Of a stretch of 64,000 bases of DNA, positions 36,483 through 44,643 are shown one piece after another. Position numbers and translations under genes: made by a program. Position 1 is the stretch's first letter; each line of letters opens with the position of its first letter. The notes below the pieces were generated by a model. It was not told the DNA's origin. It made no database searches and saw only the letters and a list, made by a program, of their open reading frames with translations. Source of the DNA: JAHECE01 sp963780675 (GTDB lineage: Bacteria > Actinomycetota > Actinomycetes > Actinomycetales > JAHECE01); NCBI GenBank assembly GCA_963780675.1, contig CAWACR010000010.1, forward strand, positions 558,001-622,000, read 5' to 3'.

Positions 36483-38261
36483 TCAGGGTCGGAGTCCGGG
36501 GTCGGTCCACCCGAGGGTGGCGCGGACGGCGTCGCGGACACCCGTCCGCACGCTCTCGCGCCGTGCGCGCAGACCCGCCCGGTCCACCGGAACCTCCACG
36601 ATGCTGCGGCCACGGACCGGACGGGCCAGGACCGCTCGCAGGCCGTCGAGGTCCGTCACCCGCTGGTGCGGGACCCCGAAGCCTGCGCAGAGGGCAGCAA
36701 GGTCCACGCCCTGGGGCGTGCCGAAGACGCGCTCGAACGTCCCGGCACGCTCCGGCGCCCCGTGCTCGAGCGTGGCGAAGATCCCGCCGCCGTCGTCGTT
36801 CACCACGACCACCTGGAGGTCGGGTTCGACCTCCAGCGGCCCGCAGGCCAGCCCGCCGACGTCGTGCAAGAAGGTCAGGTCGCCCACGAGGGCGCGGACC
36901 GGGGCTCCGGACGCGAGGGCCACCCCGGCCGCGGTCGAGAGCGTGCCGTCGATCCCGGCGAGACCGCGGTTGGCCACCATTCGCGCGGTGGTGGGCCGGG
37001 GCGACGTGGCGAGGTCCAGGTCGCGGACCGGGTTCGAGGCGCCCACCACGAGCGTGCGGGCACCGCCGGCGCCGGCCTCCGTGGCCTCGGCGACCGCCCG
37101 GGCGACGGCGAGCCCGTCCGGCGGCGCCGCGGCGAGGTGCGCGTCGAGCACGGCGCGCGCCGCGCCGTCGGCCACCAGCCACCGCCCGAGCCAGGTGCGC
37201 TCGCCCGCGGTGGGTCCGCCGTCGCCCTCGAGGTGGACGGCCCCGGTCACCCGGGAGGCCGCCCCTTCGACATCGGTCCAGCCGGCCCCGCCCGGTGCGA
37301 CGACGACCACCTCCACGTCGGCACGGGCCAGGAGCCGGCTCACCGGCCGCGAGAGGGTGGGGTGGCCGAGGAGGACCACGCGCTCGACGGCGCCGGCGAG
37401 CTCGGGCACGTCGAGCAGGAGTCGGTAGGCGCCGACGGCGCTCGGCCCCGAGCGCGCGCCGGAGGTGGGCTCGGCCAGCAGCGGCCAGCCGGCGCGCTCG
37501 GCGAGCGTGCGGGCGGCCGGGCCCGCGCCGTCGCCGGCGACGACCACCGTCCGCGGGCCGCGCGGGAGGGCTACGCCGTCGGCGCGGAGGACGGCGGCCG
37601 GCGCACGGGGTTCGATGCGGGGGTGGGGGTCCGGCAGACCGCCGGGCACCCAGGGCGTGGCCGGGGTGAGCGGCTCGCGCAGGGCCACGTTGAGGTGGAC
37701 GGGTCCGGGGTCGGCGGTGCGCAGGCCGCGCGCGGCGGCGACGGCGCGCGCGACAACGGCCTCGACCGCACGCTCGGAGGTGGCGGCGTCCGCGGGGAGG
37801 TCCGCCGACCACCGCACCGCTCCGCCGAAGATGCCCGGCTGGTCGGTGGTCTGGTTGGCCCCGGTCCCGCGCATCGCGTGCGGGCGGTCGGCGCTGACGA
37901 CGATCAGGGGGCGCCCGGCGTGCGCGGCCTCGAGGACGGCCGGGTGGAGGTTCGCCACGGCGGTCCCGGACGTGGTGACCACGGCCGCCGGGCGGGCCGC
38001 ACGGGGATCCCGGTCGCCGTCGTCGTCCTCTGCCTCGGCCCACGCGCCGCACGTGAGGCCGAGCGCGAGGAAGCCCGCCGAGCGCTCGTCGACGCGGACG
38101 TGGAGGCGGAGCCAGCCGGCCTCGTGCGCGGCCAGCAGCGCGTACGCGAGGGGGGCGCTGCGGGAACCCGGGCACAGGACGACGTCGCGGACGCCCTGAG
38201 CGGCCAGGCCCCGGACGACGGCGCGGGCCGCGAGGGTCGAGGCCGCTTCCGGTCCGGTCAC
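36483..38261 (-). CDS. menD: SEPHCHC synthase (MenD)
   Basis: A 592-residue thiamine-diphosphate enzyme that joins 2-oxoglutarate to isochorismate. VLCPGSRSAPLAYAL near residue 30 and RLHVRVDERSAGFLALGL are the N-terminal signatures; TTSGTAVANLHPAVLEA and SADRPHAMRGTGANQT follow. The ThDP pocket is in ALVGDLTFLHDVGGL and VVVNDDGGGIFATL. The GTG at 38261 overlaps the menC stop (GTGA). The open frame extends upstream of this start but encodes nothing MenD-like. Confidence 0.95.
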   Translation of the reverse strand: MTGPEAASTLAARAVVRGLAAQGVRDVVLCPGSRSAPLAYALLAAHEAGWLRLHVRVDERSAGFLALGLTCGAWAEAEDDDGDRDPRAARPAAVVTTSGTAVANLHPAVLEAAHAGRPLIVVSADRPHAMRGTGANQTTDQPGIFGGAVRWSADLPADAATSERAVEAVVARAVAAARGLRTADPGPVHLNVALREPLTPATPWVPGGLPDPHPRIEPRAPAAVLRADGVALPRGPRTVVVAGDGAGPAARTLAERAGWPLLAEPTSGARSGPSAVGAYRLLLDVPELAGAVERVVLLGHPTLSRPVSRLLARADVEVVVVAPGGAGWTDVEGAASRVTGAVHLEGDGGPTAGERTWLGRWLVADGAARAVLDAHLAAAPPDGLAVARAVAEATEAGAGGARTLVVGASNPVRDLDLATSPRPTTARMVANRGLAGIDGTLSTAAGVALASGAPVRALVGDLTFLHDVGGLACGPLEVEPDLQVVVVNDDGGGIFATLEHGAPERAGTFERVFGTPQGVDLAALCAGFGVPHQRVTDLDGLRAVLARPVRGRSIVEVPVDRAGLRARRESVRTGVRDAVRATLGWTDPGLRP

Positions 38262-39280
38262 GGGCTGTCCGAGCCGGTGTCGCCCGAGCCGGTCTCGCCC
38301 GAGCCGGTCTCGCCCACCTCGGCGAGCCGGGCGAACCAGCGACGGGAGGTCGCGGCGTCGGCCCGGACCGCGCCGAGGCTCTCCGGGCTGGGCTCGGGGC
38401 GCCGGACGGCGATGGCGCCGTCGACCGGGAGCAGGGGCTCGTCGACGGCGTCCCGCTCGAGCAGGTGCACGGTGGCCAGGCCGCAGGCGTACCGGAGCTC
38501 CGGCAGGGCGGCCGCGAGGGCGAGGCCGGCGGCGATCCCGACGGAGGTCTCCAGCGCGGAGGAGACGACCACGGGGAGGCCCAGCCGCTCGGCGAGGAAC
38601 AGGGCGGAGCGCACACCGCCGAGGGGCTGGACCTTGAGGACGGCGACGTCGGCAGCCATCGCGCGGACCACCGCGAACGGGTCCTCGGCGCGGCGGATCG
38701 ACTCGTCCGCCGCGATCGGCACGTGCTGGCGGCGGCGCAGCGCCGCGAGGTCCTCGACCCGCGCACAGGGCTGCTCGGCGTACTCCAGGCCGCCGGCGGC
38801 CCGGTCGAGGATCGGGAGGCGGGCCAGGGCGTCGTCGAGGTCCCACGCGGCGTTGGGGTCGATGCGGATCCGGCCCTGCGGGCCGAGGGCGTCGCGCACC
38901 GCCTCGAGGCGGGCCTGGTCCTGGGCCAGGGTGGCGGCGGGGTCCGCGCCGGGCTCGGCGACCTTGACCTTCGCGGTGGTGCAGCCGCCGGAGGCGAGGA
39001 CGAGGGCGTGGGCGCGGTCCGGCGGTACCGCGGGGATCGTGACGTTCACCGGGATGCTGGCGCGGCGGGGCGCCGGCCACGGGGTGGTGGCGGCTTCGAG
39101 GGCGGCCGCGAGCCAGGCGGCCGACTCCCCGGGCCCGTAGTCCCAGAAGGGCGAGAACTCGCCCCAGCCGGCGTCGCCCTTGAGGAGGAGGCCGTCGCGG
39201 GTGGTGAGGCCGCGGAAGCGGGCGCGGAGCGGGGTCGCGTAGGCCACGGCGGGCGGGACGGTCAGCGGCGCGGCGAGCAC
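38258..39280 (-). CDS. menC: o-succinylbenzoate synthase
   Basis: A 340-residue enolase-superfamily enzyme that dehydrates SHCHC to o-succinylbenzoate. The Lys pair is in TTAKVKVAE, the metal ligands in RIDPNAAWD, LEYAEQPC and PIAADES, and the second catalytic Lys in VLKVQPLGG. The GTG at 39280 is chosen because TATCCT ends 6 bases before it, a leaderless arrangement. The C-terminus carries an acidic Gly/Thr/Ser repeat (GETGSGETGSGDTGS) built from a 15-bp tandem repeat. It is coupled to menD. Confidence 0.93.
   Translation of the reverse strand: MLAAPLTVPPAVAYATPLRARFRGLTTRDGLLLKGDAGWGEFSPFWDYGPGESAAWLAAALEAATTPWPAPRRASIPVNVTIPAVPPDRAHALVLASGGCTTAKVKVAEPGADPAATLAQDQARLEAVRDALGPQGRIRIDPNAAWDLDDALARLPILDRAAGGLEYAEQPCARVEDLAALRRRQHVPIAADESIRRAEDPFAVVRAMAADVAVLKVQPLGGVRSALFLAERLGLPVVVSSALETSVGIAAGLALAAALPELRYACGLATVHLLERDAVDEPLLPVDGAIAVRRPEPSPESLGAVRADAATSRRWFARLAEVGETGSGETGSGDTGSDSP
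38271..38315 (-). repeat. 15-bp tandem repeat (x3) at the menC 3' end
   Basis: Three units of GAGCCGGTSTCGCCC at 38271-38285, 38286-38300 and 38301-38315 (first unit has GTG, the others GTC). Each encodes five residues, so copy-number change would leave the frame intact. Confidence 0.85.
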
Positions 39281-39286
39281 GCCGTC

Positions 39287-39292
39287 AGGATA
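39287..39292 (-). promoter_or_regulatory. -10 element for a leaderless menC transcript
   Basis: Minus-strand TATCCT lies 6 bases before the menC GTG. It is only 20 bases from the oppositely oriented menB -10, so the two promoters overlap back to back. Confidence 0.5.
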
Positions 39293-39312
39293 GGCGCAGC
39301 CCGACCCGCGGC

Positions 39313-39318
39313 TACCCT
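39313..39318 (+). promoter_or_regulatory. -10 element for a leaderless menB transcript
   Basis: TACCCT ends 7 bases before the menB GTG, the same arrangement as at menF. Confidence 0.5.
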
Positions 39319-39325
39319 GGCGCGG

Positions 39326-40317
39326 GTGAGCGACCTCCCCGCCCCGGTGTCCGAGACCTTCGACCCCACCCGCTGGCGCGCCGTCGACGGCTTCGAGGAC
39401 CTGACGGACGTCACGTATCACCGTGGCGTGGTCCGCGTCCTCGCCGGGCCGGGGGTCGTCGACCCTGGCGACGTCGGCGCCGCCGGCGAGCGCGACCTGC
39501 CCGTCGTGCGGGTGGCCTTCGACCGCCCCGACGTGCGCAACGCCTTCCGCCCCCACACCGTCGACGAGCTCTACCGCGTGCTCGACCACGCCCGGATGAC
39601 CCGCACGTCGGCGCCGTCCTCCTCACCGGCAACGGCCCGAGCCCCAAGGACGGTGGCTGGGCCTTCTGCTCCGGCGGCGACCAGCGCATCCGCGGCCGCG
39701 ACGGCTACCGGTACACGGACGCCCCGGAGCACGAGACCGCCGCCGCCATCGACCCGGCCCGCGCCGGCCGGCTCCACATCCTCGAGGTGCAGCGACTCAT
39801 CCGCACCATGCCCAAGGTGGTGATCGCCGTCGTCGACGGGTGGGCCGCCGGCGGCGGGCACTCCCTCCACGTGGTCGCGGACCTGTCCATCGCGTGCCGG
39901 GAGCACGCCCGCTTCAAGCAGACGGACGCCAACGTGGGGTCCTTCGACGGCGGGTACGGCTCCGCGCTCCTCGCCCGCCAGGTGGGGCAGAAGCGCGCGC
40001 GGGAGATCTTCTTCCTCGCCCGCGAGTACTCCGCCGAGGACGCCGAGCGCTGGGGTGCCGTCAACGAGGTCGCGGACCACGACGACGTGGAGGCGCTCGC
40101 CCTGGAGTACGCGCGGATCGTCGCGACGAAGTCGCCGCAGGCGATCCGGATGCTGAAGTTCGCCTTCAACCTGGCCGACGACGGCCTGGCCGGCCAGCAG
40201 GTCTTCGCCGGTGAGGCGACGCGCCTTGCCTACATGACGGACGAGGCGGTCGAGGGCCGGGACGCCTTCCTGGAGCGCCGCGACCCCGACTGGTCCGCGT
40301 TCCCCTACGCCTACTGA
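39326..40317 (+). CDS. menB: 1,4-dihydroxy-2-naphthoyl-CoA synthase (one frameshift in this sequence)
   Basis: A crotonase-fold enzyme that cyclises o-succinylbenzoyl-CoA to dihydroxynaphthoyl-CoA. VRVAFDRPDVRNAFRPHTVD is in the first frame; NGPSPKDGGWAFCSGGDQRI, VVIAVVDGWAAGGGHSLHV and KQTDANVGSFDGGYGS are in the second. One base appears to be missing near 39607, between HARMT and VGAVLLTG; the span of 992 bases fits a single deletion. The C-terminus (RRDPDWSAFPYAY) is typical of the family. GTG at 39326 follows a -10-like element rather than an SD sequence. Confidence 0.93.
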
Positions 40318-40326
40318 CCCCCTCTT

Positions 40327-40339
40327 GCCCGCTGAGGGC
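40327..40339. terminator. short hairpin between convergent menB and DUF3048 genes
   Basis: GCCC and GGGC pair around GCTGA in the 54-base gap, flanked outside by CCCCCTC and GGAGGGG that could extend the structure. It may end transcription from both sides. Confidence 0.3.
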
Positions 40340-40371
40340 GGCGCGGGGAGGGGCTGCGGGACGCGCCTGCC

Positions 40372-41433
40372 TCAGTCGACGGTGTAGGACCCCGTCCCCA
40401 GCGGCACGAGCTCCACCCAGGTGTTGCCCGGGGCGAGCGTGGCGACGGCGCCGTCGGGCCCGGTCAGCACGAGGGGCGAGTCGCGGTCGGCCTTGGTCCA
40501 CGTCACCGTGACGGCCGTCCCGCCGGTCGCGAGGAGCCCGTCGCCGGATCCCACGAGGCGAAGGTCCGGCACCGGCGCGCCCTCCTGGGCGTCGAAGCCG
40601 CTGTCGAAGGACTGGACGGCGATGACCACGACGTTCGTCGCGGAGAGCTGACCCGCGGAGTCGCTCATGGCCGGCCCGGCGGCCTCGGACCGCAACCACC
40701 GGCCGCCGGCGGCGTCCCACGCCCAGCTCGGCTCCACGCCGGGGGCCAGGTCGAGCGCGATCGTCGTGGCCGGGGCGCCGAGCCGCTCGGCCGCGGACCC
40801 GCCCGCGCGCCGGGCGAAAGCGAACTGCTCGCCCGGCGACGCCTGGTGCTCGGCGTCGGCCTGGGCCAGGAAGTCCGTGAGCGAGCCGTAGACGTTGTGG
40901 GGGGCGGAGCGGGTGCGCACGCGGGAGAAGCCGTCGTCGCCCGCGTCCTCGCTGAGCAGCTGGAGGGGGGTGGCGCTCATGACCGCGAGGATCGGGTCCT
41001 GGCCGCCCGAGAAGGCGATGAGCCCGCGCAGCGGGGACGCGATCGAGGCGTCCATCGGCCGGACGGACCGGATGGGCCCGACCTCCTCCGGCAGGGTCGA
41101 GTGGTAGACCGCCACGAGCCGGGACACCCCGAACTCGACGATCTCCTCCCACACCACGTCCGCGCCCTCGAGCCCGGTCTGGGGGCGGGCCTGCGAGGTG
41201 TTCTCGATCTTCACGGCGACGGCCGGCCGCGTGGCGACCTCGCCCTCCACGCCGGTCAGCGGCCACGTGGTCGGTACGACGGGCGTCGGCGGCGACGTCT
41301 TCGACGCGATCACGGTCGGGGTCACCGTCTCGGCGGGCGTGGCCCCACCGCCGGCACCGGTGCACCCCGCCAGGGCGAGCGAACCCACGACCCCGATCGC
41401 CGCCAGCAGGTGCCCGCGCGTTCCCACCCGCAC
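40372..41433 (-). CDS. DUF3048 (YerB-like) lipoprotein
   Basis: A secreted lipoprotein of about 353 residues with lipobox SLALAGC and a DUF3048 domain: VKIENTSQARPQTGLEGADV, EEIVEFGVSRLVAVYHS, VGPIRSVRPMD and SAPHNVYGS are the family blocks. The function of DUF3048 is not established. The start is uncertain: the GTG at 41433 has GAGAGGGG six bases upstream, while GTG at 41451 or 41481 are in frame. It is convergent with menB and divergent from menE, so it sits inside the men gene group without an obvious link to it. Confidence 0.88.
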   Translation of the reverse strand: MRVGTRGHLLAAIGVVGSLALAGCTGAGGGATPAETVTPTVIASKTSPPTPVVPTTWPLTGVEGEVATRPAVAVKIENTSQARPQTGLEGADVVWEEIVEFGVSRLVAVYHSTLPEEVGPIRSVRPMDASIASPLRGLIAFSGGQDPILAVMSATPLQLLSEDAGDDGFSRVRTRSAPHNVYGSLTDFLAQADAEHQASPGEQFAFARRAGGSAAERLGAPATTIALDLAPGVEPSWAWDAAGGRWLRSEAAGPAMSDSAGQLSATNVVVIAVQSFDSGFDAQEGAPVPDLRLVGSGDGLLATGGTAVTVTWTKADRDSPLVLTGPDGAVATLAPGNTWVELVPLGTGSYTVD

Positions 41434-41494
41434 CCGGATCCCCTCTCCCACATGGGTCGATGCTCCGACCGCCAGGCCCACCCTACGGCGCGCC

Positions 41495-41500
41495 TACGCT
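41495..41500 (+). promoter_or_regulatory. -10 element for a leaderless menE transcript
   Basis: TACGCT ends 6 bases before the menE GTG; no Shine-Dalgarno sequence is present. Confidence 0.5.
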
Positions 41501-41506
41501 GAGCCC

Positions 41507-42784
41507 GTGAGGCAGGACGGCGACGCGCGGGTGCTGGTCGGCGGCACCCGTCCCGGCGCCGTCGCCTCCGCCTTCGCGGCCGTCGAGCGGGTCCTGTCCG
41601 CGGGCGGACCACCGGTCGAGCCCCTCGACCCGCGCCAGCCCCTCAGCCGGCACCAGCCGCTCAACCAGCACCGCGCCGTCGGCTGCCTCCCCTCGGGCCG
41701 CCCCGCCGGGAACACCCGCACCCTCCCCCCGGGGACCGCCGTCGTCCTGCGCACCTCCGGCTCCACCGGGTCACCGCGCCGCGTCGCGCTGACCGCCGCC
41801 GCCCTCGGCGCCTCGGCACGCGCGACCCACGCCCGCCTCGGCGGCGCGGGCCGCTGGCTGCTGGCCCTGCCGATCCATCACGTCGCCGGCTGGCAGGTGC
41901 TCGTCCGCTCGGTGGTCGCCGGCGGCGGACCCCCGACCCTCCTGGACACCTCCGACGGATTCGATGCGGCCCACCTCGCCGCGGCCGTCGCCGCGATGCC
42001 CTCCGGCGCCCGGCGCTACACGGCGCTCGTGCCCACCCAGCTCACCCGGGCCCTCGCCCACCCGCCCGCGAGCGCCGCACTCGCCGGTCTCGACGCCGTC
42101 CTCGTCGGCGGCGCCGCGACACCCCCCGACCTCCTGCGGCGCGCGCGCGCGGCCGGGATCGCCGTCGTCACCACCTACGGCATGACCGAGACGGGCGGTG
42201 GTTGCGTGTACGACGGCGCGCCCCTCGACGACGTGCGGGTCGCCGCCGTGGGCGATCACCTGGAGATCTCCGGGCCTACCCTCGCGACGGGCTACCTGGA
42301 CGACGACGGCGCCCTCCTCCCGGCACCCGACGTCACCGAGAGCGCGGGCGACGGCGCCCCCGCGGGCTTCGTGGTGCGGGCGGGCCGGCGGTGGCTGCGC
42401 ACGGCCGACCTCGGCGCCGTCGACGACGCCGGGCACGTCCGCGTGCTGGGGCGCGCCGACGACGTGCTCATCACCGGCGGGGTCAAGGTGCATCCCGGTC
42501 CGGTGGAGCGCGTGCTGGCGGCCCATCCGGGGATCGCCGAGGTCGTGGTGGTCGGCGTCCCTGACCAGGAGTGGGGAGCGTCGGTGACCGCGGTCGTGGT
42601 CGTGGCGCCGGGCGCGCCCACCCCGGAGCTCGCCGACGTGCGGCGCCGGGTCGCCGAGGCGCTCGGCCGCGCGCACGCCCCGCGCGCGCTCGTCGTCGTC
42701 GGGCACCTCCCGCTCCGCGGACCGGGCAAGGTCGACCGGCGCGCCGCGGCCGAGCTGGCCGCCGGTATCCTCGCCGGGCGCTGA
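41507..42784 (+). CDS. menE: o-succinylbenzoate-CoA ligase
   Basis: A 425-residue adenylate-forming enzyme that activates o-succinylbenzoate with CoA. VVLRTSGSTGSPRRVALT is the ATP-binding loop, VVTTYGMTETGGGCVYDG the adenylation motif, and WLRTADLGAVDDAGHVRVLG with DDVLITGGVKVHPGPVE the hinge region. LRGPGKVDRRA carries the late lysine. It is shorter than typical AMP ligases, as is usual for actinobacterial MenE. GTG at 41507 is chosen from the -10-like element; an upstream extension of the frame is not MenE-like. Confidence 0.93.
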   Translation: MRQDGDARVLVGGTRPGAVASAFAAVERVLSAGGPPVEPLDPRQPLSRHQPLNQHRAVGCLPSGRPAGNTRTLPPGTAVVLRTSGSTGSPRRVALTAAALGASARATHARLGGAGRWLLALPIHHVAGWQVLVRSVVAGGGPPTLLDTSDGFDAAHLAAAVAAMPSGARRYTALVPTQLTRALAHPPASAALAGLDAVLVGGAATPPDLLRRARAAGIAVVTTYGMTETGGGCVYDGAPLDDVRVAAVGDHLEISGPTLATGYLDDDGALLPAPDVTESAGDGAPAGFVVRAGRRWLRTADLGAVDDAGHVRVLGRADDVLITGGVKVHPGPVERVLAAHPGIAEVVVVGVPDQEWGASVTAVVVVAPGAPTPELADVRRRVAEALGRAHAPRALVVVGHLPLRGPGKVDRRAAAELAAGILAGR

Positions 42785-42840
42785 GCCGGCAGCCGGGGCA
42801 CGGACCCGGAACCTCACACCGCCCGCGCGAGAGGAGAGCC

Positions 42841-43710
42841 ATGGCCACGGTCGCCGAGTGGGTCGAGGGCGCGAGGCTGCGCACGCTGCCGGCAGCGCTC
42901 GCCCCGGTCGCCGTGGGCACGGGGGCTGCGGCGGGCCTCGGGGCCGCGGACGTGGGCCGTGCCGCCCTTGCCGCGGGCGTGGCGCTCGCGCTGCAGGTCG
43001 GGGTGAACTACGCGAACGACTACTCCGACGGGATCCGAGGCACCGACGCCGTCCGCGCCGGCCCCCTGCGCCTCACCGGGTCCGGCGCCGCGAGCCCGTC
43101 CGCCGTCAAGCGGGCGGCGTTCGCGGCCTTCGCCGTGGCGGGCCTCCTCGGGCTCGCGCTGTGCGCCGCCTCGCAGGCGTGGTGGCTCCTCGGCGTCGGG
43201 GCCTTCGCCGTCGTCGCCGCCTGGGGGTACACGGGCGGTCGGAACCCGTACGGGTACCGCGGACTCGGCGAGGTCGCGGTCTTCACCTTCTTCGGGCTCG
43301 TCGCGGTCCTCGGCACCACGTATACCCAGGCCGGGCGGATCTCCTGGGCCGCGGTCGCGGGCGCCGTCGGGATCGGCCTGCTGGCCTGCGCCCTGCTCAT
43401 GGCGAACAACATCCGCGACATCCCCACGGACGCCGAGGCCGGGAAGCGGACGCTCGCCGTCCGCCTCGGGGACCGCGGGGCACGATGGGCCTACGTGGCG
43501 ATGGTGTGGGCGCCGCTGGCGCTCGGGCTCGCCTGCGCGATCGGCTACCCATGGGCGCTCGCGACGGCGGTCCTGGCCGTTCCGGCGTGGCGGCTGTCCC
43601 GTGTGGTGCTCGGCGGCGCGACCGGGCGCGAGCTCATCGCCGTGCTGAGGAACACCGGCCTGCTGGAGCTCGCCTACGGGGTGGTGCTCGGCGTCGCGCT
43701 CGCGCTCTGA
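42841..43710 (+). CDS. menA: 1,4-dihydroxy-2-naphthoate polyprenyltransferase
   Basis: A 289-residue membrane prenyltransferase of the UbiA family that attaches the polyprenyl tail to dihydroxynaphthoate. VGVNYANDYSDGIRGTD is the first aspartate-rich motif and MANNIRDIPTDAEAGKRTL the second; about eight hydrophobic helices surround them. ATG at 42841 has GAGAGGAG upstream. It follows menE by 56 bases in the same direction. Confidence 0.95.
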   Translation: MATVAEWVEGARLRTLPAALAPVAVGTGAAAGLGAADVGRAALAAGVALALQVGVNYANDYSDGIRGTDAVRAGPLRLTGSGAASPSAVKRAAFAAFAVAGLLGLALCAASQAWWLLGVGAFAVVAAWGYTGGRNPYGYRGLGEVAVFTFFGLVAVLGTTYTQAGRISWAAVAGAVGIGLLACALLMANNIRDIPTDAEAGKRTLAVRLGDRGARWAYVAMVWAPLALGLACAIGYPWALATAVLAVPAWRLSRVVLGGATGRELIAVLRNTGLLELAYGVVLGVALAL

Positions 43711-43752
43711 TCTGACGGGTGCGGCCTCGGTCTCCTGCGCCGGCTCTCCTGC

Positions 43753-43794
43753 GCCCGATCGTCAGGGCCCGATCGTCAGGGCCCGATCGTCAGC
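43753..43794. repeat. 14-bp tandem repeat, three copies
   Basis: GCCCGATCGTCAGG occurs at 43753-43766 and 43767-43780, with a third copy from 43781 ending GTCAGC. The third copy contains the stop codon of the DUF4229 gene. Each unit includes the palindrome CGATCG. Confidence 0.9.
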
Positions 43795-44143
43795 GCTCGG
43801 GATCGGCGGGGCGGGGCCCTTCCCGGACCGCGGCCTCGCCCGCCGCATGCGCGTCCGCGGCCGCCCGCGCAGCGGCGTCCTCGGCCGCAGCGGCGTCCAC
43901 CGCGGCGTCCTCGTGGACGGCGTCGTCGTCGACGCTCGAGCGAGGCCTCCGGCGCGACGCGCCCTCGGCCAGCTGCGCCGCCGCCGCGTCCCTCGACCCG
44001 GCCAGGAGCGCGTAGGACGCGAGCGCCGCGATCACCGTGGCCAGGACCGCCAGGAGCCAGCCGCGCAGCCCGAGCAGGTAGCCGAGGCCGAGCGCGGCGG
44101 CCAGGAGGAGGAGCCGCAGGAGGGAGTACTTCACCAGGCGCAC
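43790..44143 (-). CDS. DUF4229 family small membrane protein
   Basis: A 117-residue protein with two hydrophobic helices (LLRLLLLAAALGLGYLLGL and LLAVLATVIAALASYALLA) in the first 50 residues, then an Ala/Asp/Glu-rich polar tail. It resembles actinobacterial DUF4229 proteins, which often lie near menA or cytochrome c maturation genes. Function unknown. It converges with menA. Confidence 0.75.
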   Translation of the reverse strand: MRLVKYSLLRLLLLAAALGLGYLLGLRGWLLAVLATVIAALASYALLAGSRDAAAAQLAEGASRRRPRSSVDDDAVHEDAAVDAAAAEDAAARAAADAHAAGEAAVREGPRPADPER

Positions 44144-44271
44144 GCGACCACCCTAACGAGCGCCACCCTCCGCGCCGCCCGCCGAGTGCGAGTCGAGCGC
44201 CGAGCGCCGAGCGCGGCCCCCTGTGCGGACCCGGAGGAGGAACCGGCTCGGCACCGTCGCCGACGGCGACG

Positions 44272-44277
44272 TACGCT
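44272..44277 (+). promoter_or_regulatory. -10 element for a leaderless transcript
   Basis: TACGCT ends 6 bases before the GTG at 44284, matching the menE arrangement. Confidence 0.4.
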
Positions 44278-44283
44278 GGCCGC

Positions 44284-44610
44284 GTGCGTTACCTCCCCGT
44301 CCTCATCGCCGTCGGCGCCCTCGTCTACGGCCTCATCTGGCTGATGCAGGCCCGCGCGCGCCGCTCGCCCGGCCCCGCGGCGTCCCCGCGTCGTCAGCGG
44401 CGCCCGCTCGCCCCGGACGACGACCCCGCCTTCCTCGCCGAGCTGGACCGCCTGCGCCGGGAGGCCGAGCGGCAGCAGGGGGACACCGCGCGCGGCCCGG
44501 CGTCAGGCGCCGGGGGCGAGTCACCGGCCGGGCCCGACGAGGCACGCGGACCCCGACCGGACGACGCGCGCGAGCCCGGGACCGACGCCGACGACGGGAC
44601 GCGCCGCTGA
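44284..44610 (+). CDS. small single-pass membrane protein
   Basis: A 108-residue protein with one N-terminal helix (LPVLIAVGALVYGLIWLMQA) followed by a polar, Arg/Pro/Asp-rich cytoplasmic part containing DPAFLAELDRLRREAERQ, a likely short coiled coil. I do not recognise a named family beyond actinobacterial hypothetical proteins near the ccs genes. It converges with ccsB. Confidence 0.65.
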   Translation: MRYLPVLIAVGALVYGLIWLMQARARRSPGPAASPRRQRRPLAPDDDPAFLAELDRLRREAERQQGDTARGPASGAGGESPAGPDEARGPRPDDAREPGTDADDGTRR

Positions 44611-44643
44611 CGCGCCGGTGGCCTGCAGGCCCGGCGGCCCCGC

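Noticed and set aside
36394..38766. Upstream extension of the protease frame to give a 1328-residue fusion
   Set aside because: The extra part is menD read in another frame; a good ribosome binding site and family-typical N-terminus start at 36393.
39590..39625. Programmed frameshift in menB
   Set aside because: No slippery heptamer or downstream structure stands out, and similar single-base breaks occur elsewhere in the window.
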